64,000 nucleotides of DNA from Lachnospiraceae bacterium (GCA_022768745.1 JALELK010000033.1:1-64000), one strand, 5' to 3'; shown: positions 1 to 9,835, counted from the stretch's first letter. The notes: generated by a model not told the origin, from the letters alone. Numbers and translations are program-made.

Positions 1-909
1 GAGGTTTTGGGGACCCATGTAGAGCAGTCAGGCTCTTATCAGGATTCTGAGCGTACCAGATTTGACTTTTCTCATTTCTCGGCCATGACACCGGAGGAAT
101 TGCAGAAAGTAGAGGATATGGTCAATGAAAAGATTGCAGAGGCAATTCCGGTACAGACCGATGTGATGTCTGTGGATGAGGCAAAGAAGACCGGGGCTAT
201 GGCTCTCTTTGGTGAAAAATACGGAGAAAAAGTCCGAGTGGTATCTATGGGAGATTTCTCCAAGGAGTTCTGCGGTGGTACTCATGTCAAGAACACATCT
301 GAGATTATCGCCTTTAAGATTATTTCAGAGAGTGGTGTGGCAGCAGGTACGCGTCGTATTGAAGCTTTGACTGGAAACCATGTGTTTGAATATTATGCAA
401 AGATGGAAAAAGAACTTCAGTCAGCAGCAGCTATTGTAAAGAGCACACCGGCAAACCTGATTGAGCGTTTGGAAAAACTTATGGCTGAGGTGAAAGAACT
501 TCAGAGTGAAAATGAGTCATTAAAGGCTAAGGCAGCACAAAGCGCTTTAGGTGATGTTATGGACAATGTGGTAGGGGTAAAGGGAGTGAAACTTCTGGCT
601 ACTTCTGTTGACGGCGTCGATATGAACGGTCTCCGTGATTTGGGAGATGACTTAAAGAACAAATTAGGTGAAGGCGTGGTAGTGTTAGCATCTGCAAATG
701 ATGGCAAGGTCAACCTGGTTGCAATGGCAACAGACGGTGCTATGAAAGCTGGAGCACACGCAGGAAACCTGATTAAATCCATTGCCGGACTTGTTGGCGG
801 TGGCGGCGGCGGTCGCCCGAATATGGCACAGGCCGGTGGTAAGAATCCAGCCGGAATCCCGGATGCAATCGGTGCTGTAGCCGGTGAATTGGAGAAGCAG
901 TTAGGCTAA
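1..909 (+). CDS. alaS: Alanine--tRNA ligase, C-terminal part (5' truncated by window edge)
   Basis: Open reading frame enters from the window edge; KEFCGGTHVKNTSEI motif and C-terminal GGGGGGRPNMAQAGGKNP DHHA1-type segment typical of AlaRS. Confidence 0.97.
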   Translation, partial: EVLGTHVEQSGSYQDSERTRFDFSHFSAMTPEELQKVEDMVNEKIAEAIPVQTDVMSVDEAKKTGAMALFGEKYGEKVRVVSMGDFSKEFCGGTHVKNTSEIIAFKIISESGVAAGTRRIEALTGNHVFEYYAKMEKELQSAAAIVKSTPANLIERLEKLMAEVKELQSENESLKAKAAQSALGDVMDNVVGVKGVKLLATSVDGVDMNGLRDLGDDLKNKLGEGVVVLASANDGKVNLVAMATDGAMKAGAHAGNLIKSIAGLVGGGGGGRPNMAQAGGKNPAGIPDAIGAVAGELEKQLG

Positions 910-923
910 ATAATAAAAAACAG

Positions 924-951
924 TTGACGAGGTAAAATTTTGTGCTATAAT
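924..951 (+). promoter_or_regulatory. Sigma-A-type promoter upstream of rpsU
   Basis: TTGACG (924-929), 16-bp spacer, TATAAT (946-951). Confidence 0.7.
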
Positions 952-1030
952 TATTTGCAGTGCAATGATATATTTACCCAATCAGTTGAATATGCACAAT
1001 ACCCAACTGGAGGGAGGTTAGGTGTAAGAC

Positions 1031-1207
1031 ATGTCAAGTGTAACAGTTAAAGAGAATGAATCTTTAGATAGCGCATTGCGTCGTTTCAAGAGAAACTGTG
1101 CAAAGGCAGGAATCCAGCAGGAGATCCGCAAGAGAGAGCACTATGAGAAGCCAAGCGTAAAGCGTAAGAAAAAGTCTGAAGCTGCTAGAAAACGCAAGTA
1201 CAACTAG
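1031..1207 (+). CDS. rpsU: 30S ribosomal protein S21 (58 aa, below the ORF track cutoff)
   Basis: Translation [58 protein letters not shown]; upstream GGAGGGAGG ribosome-binding site. Confidence 0.97.
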   Translation: MSSVTVKENESLDSALRRFKRNCAKAGIQQEIRKREHYEKPSVKRKKKSEAARKRKYN

Positions 1208-1220
1208 GACTGATTCAAAA

Positions 1221-1250
1221 GAGATGCGATATTTCGCATCTCTTTTTTTA
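1221..1250 (+). terminator. Rho-independent terminator of rpsU
   Basis: GAGATGCGATATTTCGCATCTC followed by TTTTTTT. Confidence 0.9.
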
Positions 1251-1276
1251 TGCCCATTTCTGTCTATTTTTCTTTC

Positions 1277-1625
1277 TTTTTCATCTCCCTTTTCCCGCTA
1301 TCCGGACGCTCCACTTCCTCGCGCTCCCTTCTGGCTCCCCCCAACACTACATCCCGGCCCGGCGGTAATCCTCCCCTACGGTGACTTAAAAAGGATTTCG
1401 TAAATTTTATAGTCTCTGTGGTTTCGTATCTTGTTTGTGTCTGAGCCGTAGCCCGACATAAATAATGAGGGATACGAAACGACAGAGACATAAAATTAGG
1501 AATCCTTGTCCGGAACCGTAGGGGAGGATTACCGCCGGGCCGGGATGTAGTGTTGGGGGGGAGCCAGAAGGGAGCGCGAGGGAAGAAAGGTAAAGTCCGG
1601 ATGTTGGAAAAGTGAGGTGAAAAAG
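1277..1625. repeat. Long GC-rich imperfect palindrome (MITE-like or long-hairpin element)
   Basis: Core arms 1317-1381 and 1516-1581 are reverse complements apart from a single G insertion. Inner arms (about 1394-1430 / 1471-1507) and outer arms (about 1277-1307 / 1595-1625) are imperfect inverted matches. Loop 1431-1470. Confidence 0.9.
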
Positions 1626-1661
1626 CAGGCATAAAAGAGAGAGAGGGACATATATTGAAGT

Positions 1662-2615
1662 ATGGAGATTAGACGAGAGGACGAGTTGGTAAAAATATTT
1701 CCGGTGGAGCTGAGAAGGATGTTGGTGAGGCTGGAGTGGTATAGTCGGGGATTGGAAGAAATCCGGGTTCGGGTGGGACAACCGCTGATGTTTGTGTACG
1801 GTGGGGAAAGGAGATATCTGCACAGAAGCGGAAAACAGTTGTGCCGGGATTGGAGAGAGGGGCTTTTTGTAAATACAGAGCAGGTGCAGGAGATGATGAT
1901 GTATCTGTGCGACTATTCCAAGTATGCATATGCCAGACAGTTAAAGGATGGATTTGTTACCTTGCCGGGGGGAATCCGTGTTGGAGTGGCAGGCGAGTGG
2001 CTGGGAGAGGAAAAGAGTCAGTGGGGGGTGGAGAATCCTATGTTTTTGAATATCCGAATTCCGGGAGAAAAAAAAGGATGCGCTGCCTGGGTGCTGCCTT
2101 ATATTTTGCAGGAGGAAAGGGTGCTACACACTTTGATTCTGGCACGGCCGGGAGCAGGAAAAACCACTTTTTTAAGGGACTTGCTCAGAGAGATTTCTAT
2201 GCAGGAGTGGTGCAAAAGTGTGGCTGTGGTGGACGAGAGATATGAGATTGCAGCCTGTCAAAAGGGGGTTCCAACTAATGATATGGGAGTCCATTGTGAT
2301 GTATATTCCGGAGTGGAAAAGGGAAGAGGATGTATGCAGGCCATTCGGACTATGGCTCCACAGGTGATTGGAGTGGACGAGATTGGCGGTGATGAGGAAG
2401 GCGAGGTTTTGGCCTATGCCATGCAATGTGGAGTGAGTATTGTGGCCACCATGCATGGAGGAAGTTTTGGGGAGTATCAGGAGATAATCAGACAAAAGAA
2501 AAAATATGGACAGTTGCATTTTCAAAGAATTATCCGGATAAAAAAGGGTGAGGAGGGAAAACGCAGTTACGCTATTTATGACGGGGAAGGGAAAACATTG
2601 TGTGCAAATACATAG
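1662..2615 (+). CDS. spoIIIAA: Stage III sporulation protein AA (ATPase)
   Basis: P-loop ARPGAGKTTFLRDLLR; GVDEIGGDEE Walker B; first gene of an eight-gene spoIIIA operon. Confidence 0.95.
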   Translation: MEIRREDELVKIFPVELRRMLVRLEWYSRGLEEIRVRVGQPLMFVYGGERRYLHRSGKQLCRDWREGLFVNTEQVQEMMMYLCDYSKYAYARQLKDGFVTLPGGIRVGVAGEWLGEEKSQWGVENPMFLNIRIPGEKKGCAAWVLPYILQEERVLHTLILARPGAGKTTFLRDLLREISMQEWCKSVAVVDERYEIAACQKGVPTNDMGVHCDVYSGVEKGRGCMQAIRTMAPQVIGVDEIGGDEEGEVLAYAMQCGVSIVATMHGGSFGEYQEIIRQKKKYGQLHFQRIIRIKKGEEGKRSYAIYDGEGKTLCANT

Positions 2616-3121
2616 GAGTGATACTTTTTGTGCTGGGAAGTGGAGGACTTTTGTGCCAACAGTTTTTTTCTTCCCAGGAGAGAAGTCGACTTTTGCAGGA
2701 GATGGACCAGTCTCTGTTGCGGCTGCATCAGAGTATCTCCGGGCGAAATCTTCCGGTTATGGCGGCTTTGCACAAAGAGAGTCTGCAATGTGATGACAGA
2801 TTAGGAGTCTATTACAGGAAAGTCTTGGAGAAGCTGAAGGAGAAGGAAAAATTTCTGGTGTTACCGCTGTTTATGAATGAACTGACAGAGGAAAAGGGAA
2901 TCTGCTCCCTTACCAAGAGGGAGGAAAGACTGGCTTTTGTACAAGCATTGTGTTCTTTATTTATGGTGGAAAGTCCGGGGGAGGATGCGGGATTTTTGGT
3001 ATATTATGAGGAGTTCAAGGATATGCTGAAAAAAGATTATAGCACAAAGAAGGAGAGGCAAAAGGTGACAGCCTGTACCACAGGGATGGGGCTTTTGGTG
3101 TTGTTACTGCTTTTGCTGTAG
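2600..3121 (+). CDS. spoIIIAB: Stage III sporulation protein AB
   Basis: Position and size in the spoIIIA operon; N- and C-terminal hydrophobic segments. Confidence 0.9.
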   Translation: MCKYIGVILFVLGSGGLLCQQFFSSQERSRLLQEMDQSLLRLHQSISGRNLPVMAALHKESLQCDDRLGVYYRKVLEKLKEKEKFLVLPLFMNELTEEKGICSLTKREERLAFVQALCSLFMVESPGEDAGFLVYYEEFKDMLKKDYSTKKERQKVTACTTGMGLLVLLLLLL

Positions 3122-3126
3122 AGAGT

Positions 3127-3321
3127 ATGCCCATAAATCTGTTATTTAAAATTGCGGCGGTGGGAATTCTTGTCACCGTGTTAAATCAGGTGCTGAAACA
3201 CAGCGGAAGGGATGAACAGGCTTTTTTTATCACGCTGGGTGGTCTTCTGGTGGTTCTGTTTTGGATTGTACCCTATATTGTGGATTTGTTTGAGATGATG
3301 GAAAAATTGTTTCAAATGTAG
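3127..3321 (+). CDS. spoIIIAC: Stage III sporulation protein AC
   Basis: 64 aa with two TM segments; LLFKIAAVGILVTVLNQVLKHSGRDEQAFF is a typical SpoIIIAC sequence. Confidence 0.95.
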   Translation: MPINLLFKIAAVGILVTVLNQVLKHSGRDEQAFFITLGGLLVVLFWIVPYIVDLFEMMEKLFQM

Positions 3322-3329
3322 GAGGTAAG

Positions 3330-3713
3330 ATGGATATTATAAAAACGGCAACGGTGGGAATCGGCGCAGTGTTGCTGGCTTTGATGTTTAAAAACCAGCG
3401 CCCGGAGTTTGCAACTTTAATTAATCTGGCATGCTGTCTTTTTATTTTCTTTTGTGTTATTTACAAAATGCAGGAAGTGCTTTCTTATATTGAAGAACTG
3501 TCCGGCTATATCAAAATAGAGCAGACCTACATAGTGTCCATTTTGAAGATGATAGGAATTACTTATATCTCAGAGTTTGCCTCTGATATTTGTAGAGACG
3601 TGGGGTATAGCAGTGTGGCGGGGCAGATACAGATATTTGCAAAGATGTCCATTATTCTTTTGAGTATGCCGGTGCTTCTGACCTTTTTGTCCACGGTGGG
3701 TGAGTTCCTGTGA
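3330..3713 (+). CDS. spoIIIAD: Stage III sporulation protein AD
   Basis: Membrane protein in operon order; YISEFASDICRDVGYSSVAGQIQIFAKMSI is typical of SpoIIIAD. Confidence 0.95.
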   Translation: MDIIKTATVGIGAVLLALMFKNQRPEFATLINLACCLFIFFCVIYKMQEVLSYIEELSGYIKIEQTYIVSILKMIGITYISEFASDICRDVGYSSVAGQIQIFAKMSIILLSMPVLLTFLSTVGEFL

Positions 3714-4774
3714 GTGGACAGACAGAGTTGCGGGAACTTTTGGGGTCAGTGGATTTTGGTGGTATAGATGAATCCCTCTCGGAGTTGGATGTGTTTTCAC
3801 AAACAAGCTTTGGGGATTTGGTGTGGAGCCTTATTTCCGGGGAAAAAGGTTTCACGGAAAGTTTGGGACAGTGGGTGTGGAACCTATTTGTGGGGGAATG
3901 GGAGGCAAACAAAAATTACCTGATTTACATATTGCTTTTGGCGGTGGCTTTTTCCCTGCTGAAGAATTTTGCCTTGGTGTTTGAAAAATCCTATGTTTCC
4001 AATGTGTGTTTTCTTCTGGTTTACGGATTGTTGATGGTTCTTTTGATGAAATCGGTGACGGTGTTAAATACGGTGGTGGAACATGCCATAGGAGTGGTGA
4101 TTGATTTTATGACGGCGTTTATACCGGTGTTTGCCACTACAGTGGTGGTGTCCAAGGGGAATGCCACGGCAATGGCTTTTTATGAACTTGGTTTTATTGT
4201 GGTGTATGTGGTGCAGTGGCTTCTCTGTTACGGAATGATGCCTATGGTTCGGATGTATGTGGTGATGGGGCTTTTAAATTATGTGGTGGAAGAGGGGAGA
4301 TTCAGCAAACTTACGGATTTGCTGGACAATCTGATTTCCTGGTCTTTGAAACTGTTAACTTCCGTTGTCCTTGGTCTTAATATTATCAAAAATGCCATTG
4401 CTCCGGTGGGAGATACCTTTGCCAGACAAACCTTGAGAAAATCTTTGGCTTTTGTGCCCGGAATTGGCTCCACGTTAACAGCGGTGTCGGATTTGTTTTT
4501 GGCAGCAGGAGAGGTGATCCGGGGTGGAATTGGTGCGGCTGCATTGATTGCCTTGGTGGCTATTGTGATTGTGCCCATGACAAAAGTGGGAGTGATGGTA
4601 ATCCTGTATCGGATTTTGGCGGTGTTTGTGGAACCTGTGGCGGATAAGCGAATCAGCAATGCAATTTTAATCGCTTCCAAGGGCGGGAATATGCTTTTTA
4701 AAATCTTATCCACCTGTGTGATACTGATTTTTATTACTGTGGCTATGACCACACTGATTGGAGGAATGGGATGA
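3710..4774 (+). CDS. spoIIIAE: Stage III sporulation protein AE
   Basis: 354-aa polytopic membrane protein, operon position. Confidence 0.95.
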   Translation: MSGQTELRELLGSVDFGGIDESLSELDVFSQTSFGDLVWSLISGEKGFTESLGQWVWNLFVGEWEANKNYLIYILLLAVAFSLLKNFALVFEKSYVSNVCFLLVYGLLMVLLMKSVTVLNTVVEHAIGVVIDFMTAFIPVFATTVVVSKGNATAMAFYELGFIVVYVVQWLLCYGMMPMVRMYVVMGLLNYVVEEGRFSKLTDLLDNLISWSLKLLTSVVLGLNIIKNAIAPVGDTFARQTLRKSLAFVPGIGSTLTAVSDLFLAAGEVIRGGIGAAALIALVAIVIVPMTKVGVMVILYRILAVFVEPVADKRISNAILIASKGGNMLFKILSTCVILIFITVAMTTLIGGMG

Positions 4775-5082
4775 GCCAGATTATTCAGTGGGTAAAGGAG
4801 TATGTGGGATTGTTCTTGGGGGTTACCCTGATTCTATATCTGACTCCCACAAAGGAGTATCGGGGGTATCTTCGTTTTTTTTTAGAGATGTTGCTGGTTT
4901 TATTTTGCCTTCGTCCTATGGTGGTTATTTCCGGGTTAAATCTGGAAAAAAATTGGAAGAAAACCTATCAATCCTTTTATGAAGAGATGGAAAAAAGGGA
5001 GCAGGAGGCGGCAGATATGGAATATCTGGATTGGGGATATATCAATGAACTGGAAAAACATACCGAGGAGCAGGAGGAATAA
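4771..5082 (+). CDS. spoIIIAF: Stage III sporulation protein AF
   Basis: Operon position, overlap with spoIIIAE, two N-terminal TM segments. Confidence 0.88.
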   Translation: MSQIIQWVKEYVGLFLGVTLILYLTPTKEYRGYLRFFLEMLLVLFCLRPMVVISGLNLEKNWKKTYQSFYEEMEKREQEAADMEYLDWGYINELEKHTEEQEE

Positions 5083-5642
5083 TGGAGTTAAAAAAATCCT
5101 GGTTTGAAAAGTATAAATCCATATTGAGTCGTATGGATAAACAGAAGTGGACGGTATGTATTTTGCTGGGGGTGTTGCTACTGGTGATTGCCCTGCCCTT
5201 AGATACCGGAAATACGGCTAAAGAAAAAAAGGCAGAGGACACGGAAACTGTATCAGATGGAAGTTATGAACAGCAGATGGAAAAAAGACTGAAACATCTG
5301 ATTGAACAGATGGATGGTGTGGGAGATGTGGAGGTTATGATTATTTTGGAGGACGAAGGAGAGAGCGTGGTGGAAAAGGATGTATCCAGAGAGTCGTCAC
5401 AGGGCAATAAGGGGGAAGAGAAAACTACAGCGAGCAGTTCTGAGACCACAACGGTATTTTCCGGAGAAGAACCCTATGAGACTAAGGTGATAACACCGGA
5501 AATCCGGGGGATTTGTATTGTGGCCCAGGGGGCAGGAGACGATGAAGTCAGAGTGAAAATCTATCAGGCGGTACAGGCATTATTTTCCATAGAAGCTCAT
5601 AAGATATCAATAGTTGAGATGGGAGCACAGGAGGGAAAATGA
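5082..5642 (+). CDS. spoIIIAG: Stage III sporulation protein AG
   Basis: Single TM; LEDEGESVVEKD and PEIRGICIVAQGAGDDEVRVKIYQAVQALFSIEAHKISI motifs. Confidence 0.93.
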   Translation: MELKKSWFEKYKSILSRMDKQKWTVCILLGVLLLVIALPLDTGNTAKEKKAEDTETVSDGSYEQQMEKRLKHLIEQMDGVGDVEVMIILEDEGESVVEKDVSRESSQGNKGEEKTTASSSETTTVFSGEEPYETKVITPEIRGICIVAQGAGDDEVRVKIYQAVQALFSIEAHKISIVEMGAQEGK

Positions 5643-6259
5643 AACGAATTTTTCGGAAAAATCAATGGATAGTTACCGGATTGGCACTTTTAATCGCGGT
5701 GGCAGGATATTTTAATTACACCTACGAGGGGGATGAAAAGCAGATTGCTACCATAGCGGAAAACAGCAATAAACTGGCAAAGGAACAGACAAGTGCAGAC
5801 AAGAGTGCCCAGGTGGAGAAAAAAAGCGAAAAGGCAGAAAGTGTCGATGCTGAGAATGGAGGAGATGAGAGCGCAGGAGAGACCGTACTGACGGAAAGCG
5901 ACAGTATTGCCATTTCCAAGGCAGCTTCTCTGAAAATGAATCGTGAGCAGACCAGAGCGGCAGGAAAGGCCACACTTTTGGAAGTGGTAAACAATAAAGA
6001 TTTGACCGAAAACGAGAGACAAAAGGCAGTGGATGAACTGGCAAAAATGACGGATGTGTCAGAACGGGAGTCTGCATGCGAACTTCTTTTGCAATCCAAG
6101 GGATTTGAAGAGGCCATTGTGAGCATTTCCGGGGACAGTGCAGATGTGATTATTAACAAAAAGGAACTGTCGGATGCAGAGAGGGCACAGGTGGAGGATG
6201 TGATTAACCGCAAGGCGGACATTTCTCCGGACCATATTGTGATTTCTGCAATGAATTAA
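5639..6259 (+). CDS. spoIIIAH: Stage III sporulation protein AH (SpoIIQ-binding channel protein)
   Basis: Last gene of operon; N-terminal TM plus YscJ-like C-terminal region (SKGFEEAIVSISGDSADVIINKKELSDAERAQVEDVI). Confidence 0.93.
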   Translation: MKRIFRKNQWIVTGLALLIAVAGYFNYTYEGDEKQIATIAENSNKLAKEQTSADKSAQVEKKSEKAESVDAENGGDESAGETVLTESDSIAISKAASLKMNREQTRAAGKATLLEVVNNKDLTENERQKAVDELAKMTDVSERESACELLLQSKGFEEAIVSISGDSADVIINKKELSDAERAQVEDVINRKADISPDHIVISAMN

Positions 6260-6344
6260 GGACAAAAGAGGGCTTTTCCTTGACAAGTTCTTCTACAGTG
6301 GGCTAAACTGTATCGGGATTAGCAGTTATTAGGAGGAACCAAGA

Positions 6345-7934
6345 GTGTCAGATTTACAAAAAGAAATAGAAAAGCGTAGAACATTTGCCATTATTTCTCA
6401 CCCGGATGCTGGAAAAACTACATTGACCGAAAAGTTTTTGCTCTATGGAGGAGCCATAAATCTCGCCGGTTCGGTAAAGGGAAAGGCAACAGCCAGACAT
6501 GCGGTGTCAGACTGGATGGAAATCGAGAAGGAGAGAGGTATTTCTGTTACTTCTTCCGTGTTGCAGTTTCATTATGACGGTTATTGCATCAATATTCTGG
6601 ATACACCGGGACATCAGGATTTCTCTGAGGATACCTATCGTACCTTGATGGCAGCGGATTCTGCCGTGATGGTGATTGATGCGTCAAAGGGTGTTGAGGC
6701 ACAGACACGAAAGTTGTTTAAGGTTTGTGTTATGCGTCATATTCCGATTTTTACTTTTATTAACAAGATGGATCGAGATGCCAACGATACCTTTGAACTG
6801 TTGGATGATATTGAAAAGGAATTGGGAATTGCCACCTGTCCGGTAAACTGGCCAATCGGTTCCGGTAAAAACTTTAAGGGCGTGTATGACCGAAATACCA
6901 AGCAGGTGATGACCTTTGCAGATACTCTCAAGGGAACAAAAGAGGGAACGGAAAAGAATATTGATATTGATGATCCGGCGTTGTTAGAGGAAATCGGGGA
7001 AGAACAAAGACAGACCCTTTTGGATGAGATAGAATTGTTGGATGGAGCCAGTGCAGAGTTTGATATGGAGCTGGTTTCCAAGGGAGAACTCTCCCCTGTA
7101 TTTTTTGGTTCGGCTCTTACAAACTTTGGTGTGGAAACCTTTTTGCAGCATTTCTTACAAATGACCACATCTCCACTGCCTAGAATGTCAGATGCAGGAG
7201 AAATTAATCCCTTTTCACCGGATTTTTCTGCCTTTGTATTCAAGATTCAGGCAAATATGAATAAAGCGCACAGAGATCGCGTGGCGTTTATGCGTATCTG
7301 CTCCGGAGAATTTGATGCGGGAATGGAAGTGTTCCATGTTCAGGGAAACCGCTCTATGAAATTATCCCAGCCTCAGCAGATGATGGCCCAGGAGAGAAAA
7401 ATTGTGGACAAGGCTTATGCCGGTGACATTATCGGCGTGTTTGATCCGGGCATCTTTTCCATTGGAGATACCATTGTGGGCGGAAAAAATAAATTTGCTT
7501 TTGAGGGAATTCCAACCTTTGCACCGGAGCATTTTGCCAGAGTGCGCCAGGTGGATACTATGAAGAGAAAGCAGTTTATGAAGGGAATCACACAGATTGC
7601 TCAGGAGGGTGCCATCCAGATATTCCAGGAATACAACACCGGTATGGAAGAAATTATTGTAGGGGTTGTAGGTGTGTTGCAGTTTGATGTGTTAAAATAC
7701 CGCCTGAACAATGAGTACAATGTGGAAATCCGTATGGAGAATCTTCCGTATGAGCATATTCGATGGATTGAAAATAAAGATATTGACTTAGACAAGATTT
7801 CCGGCACATCGGATATGAAGAAAATTAAAGATTTGAAGGATCGTCCGTTACTTCTCTTTGTCAACAGTTGGAGTGTGGGAATGACTCTTGAGAGAAATGA
7901 GGGGTTGATTCTTTCCGAATTTGGACGGGAGTAA
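6345..7934 (+). CDS. prfC: Peptide chain release factor 3
   Basis: GTPase motifs (SHPDAGKTTLTEK, DTPGHQDFSEDTYRTL, NKMDRD); 529 aa; GTG start with AGGAGG ribosome-binding site. Confidence 0.97.
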   Translation: MSDLQKEIEKRRTFAIISHPDAGKTTLTEKFLLYGGAINLAGSVKGKATARHAVSDWMEIEKERGISVTSSVLQFHYDGYCINILDTPGHQDFSEDTYRTLMAADSAVMVIDASKGVEAQTRKLFKVCVMRHIPIFTFINKMDRDANDTFELLDDIEKELGIATCPVNWPIGSGKNFKGVYDRNTKQVMTFADTLKGTKEGTEKNIDIDDPALLEEIGEEQRQTLLDEIELLDGASAEFDMELVSKGELSPVFFGSALTNFGVETFLQHFLQMTTSPLPRMSDAGEINPFSPDFSAFVFKIQANMNKAHRDRVAFMRICSGEFDAGMEVFHVQGNRSMKLSQPQQMMAQERKIVDKAYAGDIIGVFDPGIFSIGDTIVGGKNKFAFEGIPTFAPEHFARVRQVDTMKRKQFMKGITQIAQEGAIQIFQEYNTGMEEIIVGVVGVLQFDVLKYRLNNEYNVEIRMENLPYEHIRWIENKDIDLDKISGTSDMKKIKDLKDRPLLLFVNSWSVGMTLERNEGLILSEFGRE

Positions 7935-7975
7935 CGGATAACTCCTTGACATAAGTAAAAGGTCAGATATAATGA

Positions 7976-8008
7976 AGGCAGTGGAATGATTTCCACTGTC
8001 TTTTTTTC
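7976..8008 (+). terminator. Rho-independent terminator after prfC
   Basis: GGCAGTGGAATGATTTCCACTGTC followed by TTTTTTT. Confidence 0.88.
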
Positions 8009-8097
8009 GTTCGAAAGCTTTTTCACTTTTATGACAAATAGATGAGTGATTTTTGTTGACTTTTATTTTGATTTATAATACTATATTTACAAGAAAA

Positions 8098-8111
8098 CGA
8101 ACAAAGGTTCG
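8098..8111. promoter_or_regulatory. LexA (SOS) box upstream of recA
   Basis: CGAACAAAGGTTCG matches the Gram-positive SOS box CGAACN4GTTCG; lies just upstream of the recA start. Confidence 0.9.
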
Positions 8112-8128
8112 ATTATGGAGGAGAAGAA

Positions 8129-9160
8129 ATGGCAAACGAAGAAAAGTTAAAAGCGCTGGATGCAGCGATTTCCCAGATAGAGAAGCAGTACGGTAAGGGT
8201 TCTGTGATGAAGTTAGGAGACACCAGTAATCAGATGAAGGTGGAGACTGTTCCTACAGGTTCTTTGAGCCTTGATATTGCCTTGGGACAGGGCGGATTGC
8301 CAAAGGGACGTATCATTGAGATTTACGGACCGGAGTCCAGTGGTAAGACCACTGTGGCTTTGCATGCGGTAGCTGAGGTGCAGAAGGCCGGCGGTATTGC
8401 AGGATTTATTGATGCTGAGCATGCCCTTGATCCTGTATATGCAAAAAATATTGGTGTAGACATTGATAATCTTTACATTTCCCAGCCGGACAACGGTGAG
8501 CAGGCTCTTGAGATTACAGAGACTATGGTTCGTTCCGGTGCGGTGGATATTGTGATTGTGGATTCCGTTGCAGCTTTGGTTCCTAAGGCAGAGATTGATG
8601 GGGATATGGGAGATTCCCATGTGGGATTACAGGCCCGTTTGATGTCTCAGGCTTTGCGTAAACTTACTGCAGTTATCAGCAAGTCAAACTGTATTGTTAT
8701 CTTTATCAACCAGCTCCGTGAAAAGGTGGGAGTGATGTTTGGAAATCCGGAGACTACCACAGGTGGTCGTGCTCTGAAATTCTATTCATCTGTGCGCTTG
8801 GATGTCCGCCGTATTGAAGCATTGAAGCAGCAGGGCGAGGTGATTGGTAACCGTACCCGTGTCAAGGTGGTAAAAAACAAAATTGCACCTCCGTTCAGAG
8901 AGGCAGAATTTGACATTATGTTTGGACAGGGGATTTCAAAAGAGGGAGACATCCTGGATATTGCATCCGGTCTTGATATTGTCAATAAATCCGGTGCATG
9001 GTATGCATATCAGGGAGAAAAGATAGGTCAGGGTCGTGAAAATGCAAAGACCTTTTTGAAAGAGCATAAGGATATCTGCGATGAGATCGAGCGTCAGGTA
9101 AGAGCTTACTATGCTCCGGCGGAGGAACCATCGGAGGAGACAGAGACTCCGGAAGAGTAG
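8129..9160 (+). CDS. recA: Recombinase RecA
   Basis: [44 protein letters not shown]. Confidence 0.99.
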   Translation: MANEEKLKALDAAISQIEKQYGKGSVMKLGDTSNQMKVETVPTGSLSLDIALGQGGLPKGRIIEIYGPESSGKTTVALHAVAEVQKAGGIAGFIDAEHALDPVYAKNIGVDIDNLYISQPDNGEQALEITETMVRSGAVDIVIVDSVAALVPKAEIDGDMGDSHVGLQARLMSQALRKLTAVISKSNCIVIFINQLREKVGVMFGNPETTTGGRALKFYSSVRLDVRRIEALKQQGEVIGNRTRVKVVKNKIAPPFREAEFDIMFGQGISKEGDILDIASGLDIVNKSGAWYAYQGEKIGQGRENAKTFLKEHKDICDEIERQVRAYYAPAEEPSEETETPEE

Positions 9161-9164
9161 GATT

Positions 9165-9776
9165 ATGGTTTACATTACATCGATTTGTACAATAAAACAA
9201 TACAAAAGAAAGGTCTGCCTTAGTAATGGGGCAGACTTTGTTCTCTATAAAAAAGAATTGGATCGGTTCGGGCTGAAAGAGGAAATGGATTTATCGGACG
9301 AATTGTATCAGCAGATTGTTGAGGAAATCTTTATTCCAAGGGCAAAACGCAGAGCCATGCATTTACTGGAAAAGATGGATCGTTCTGAAAAGCAACTTCG
9401 TTTGAAATTGAAAGATGACGGTTATCCTCCGGAGGCAGTGGAGACGGCCATTGACTATGTGAAGTCTTATCACTATGTGGATGATGAGAGGCTGGCCAGG
9501 TCATACATCCGGTTTTATCAGACCAGCCGCAGTCGGATGCGCCTGATGCAGGACTTGATGAAAAAAGGCATCGACAAAGAGGTAATCCAGCGTTGTATGG
9601 AGGAGGAGAATGAAACCTCGCAAATTGAGATGATACATCGTCTTATGGAAAAGAAACACTATGACAGTAGCAATGCTACCAGGGAGGAAAAGGCGAAAAT
9701 GTACCGCTTTTTGATGCAGCGTGGCTTTCCGTCTTCTGAGATAACAAGGGCTATGGGAGAACTTTGGGAAAATTAG
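9165..9776 (+). CDS. recX: Regulatory protein RecX
   Basis: Directly downstream of recA; RecX repeats (SEKQLRLKLKDDGYPPEAVETAIDYVKSYHYVDDERLARSYIR); ATG at 9165. Confidence 0.92.
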   Translation: MVYITSICTIKQYKRKVCLSNGADFVLYKKELDRFGLKEEMDLSDELYQQIVEEIFIPRAKRRAMHLLEKMDRSEKQLRLKLKDDGYPPEAVETAIDYVKSYHYVDDERLARSYIRFYQTSRSRMRLMQDLMKKGIDKEVIQRCMEEENETSQIEMIHRLMEKKHYDSSNATREEKAKMYRFLMQRGFPSSEITRAMGELWEN

Positions 9777-9806
9777 ATAGAAACTACAAGATTTGGTGGC
9801 AAGTGC

Positions 9807-9835
9807 TTGACAGAATATACAAAGAACGATAAAAT
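9807..9835 (+). promoter_or_regulatory. Sigma-A-type promoter upstream of rny
   Basis: TTGACA (9807-9812), 17-bp spacer, TAAAAT (9830-9835). Confidence 0.65.

Noticed and set aside
1628-1661. SigE-like promoter (GCATAAA-N13-CATATATT) before spoIIIAA
   Set aside because: The predicted TSS would fall at or after the annotated ATG, and sequence specificity is weak; not secure enough to list as a feature.
1264-1929. Minus-strand ORFs of 86-138 aa in the rpsU-spoIIIAA interval
   Set aside because: They are generated by the long palindrome and the antisense of spoIIIAA; low-complexity Pro/Arg-rich translations with no ribosome-binding site or domain.
5690-6222. Several minus-strand ORFs (109-166 aa) across spoIIIAH, and similar antisense ORFs in most genes
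   Set aside because: Shadow ORFs opposite well-recognised genes; Ser/Cys-rich translations without domain signatures or ribosome-binding sites.
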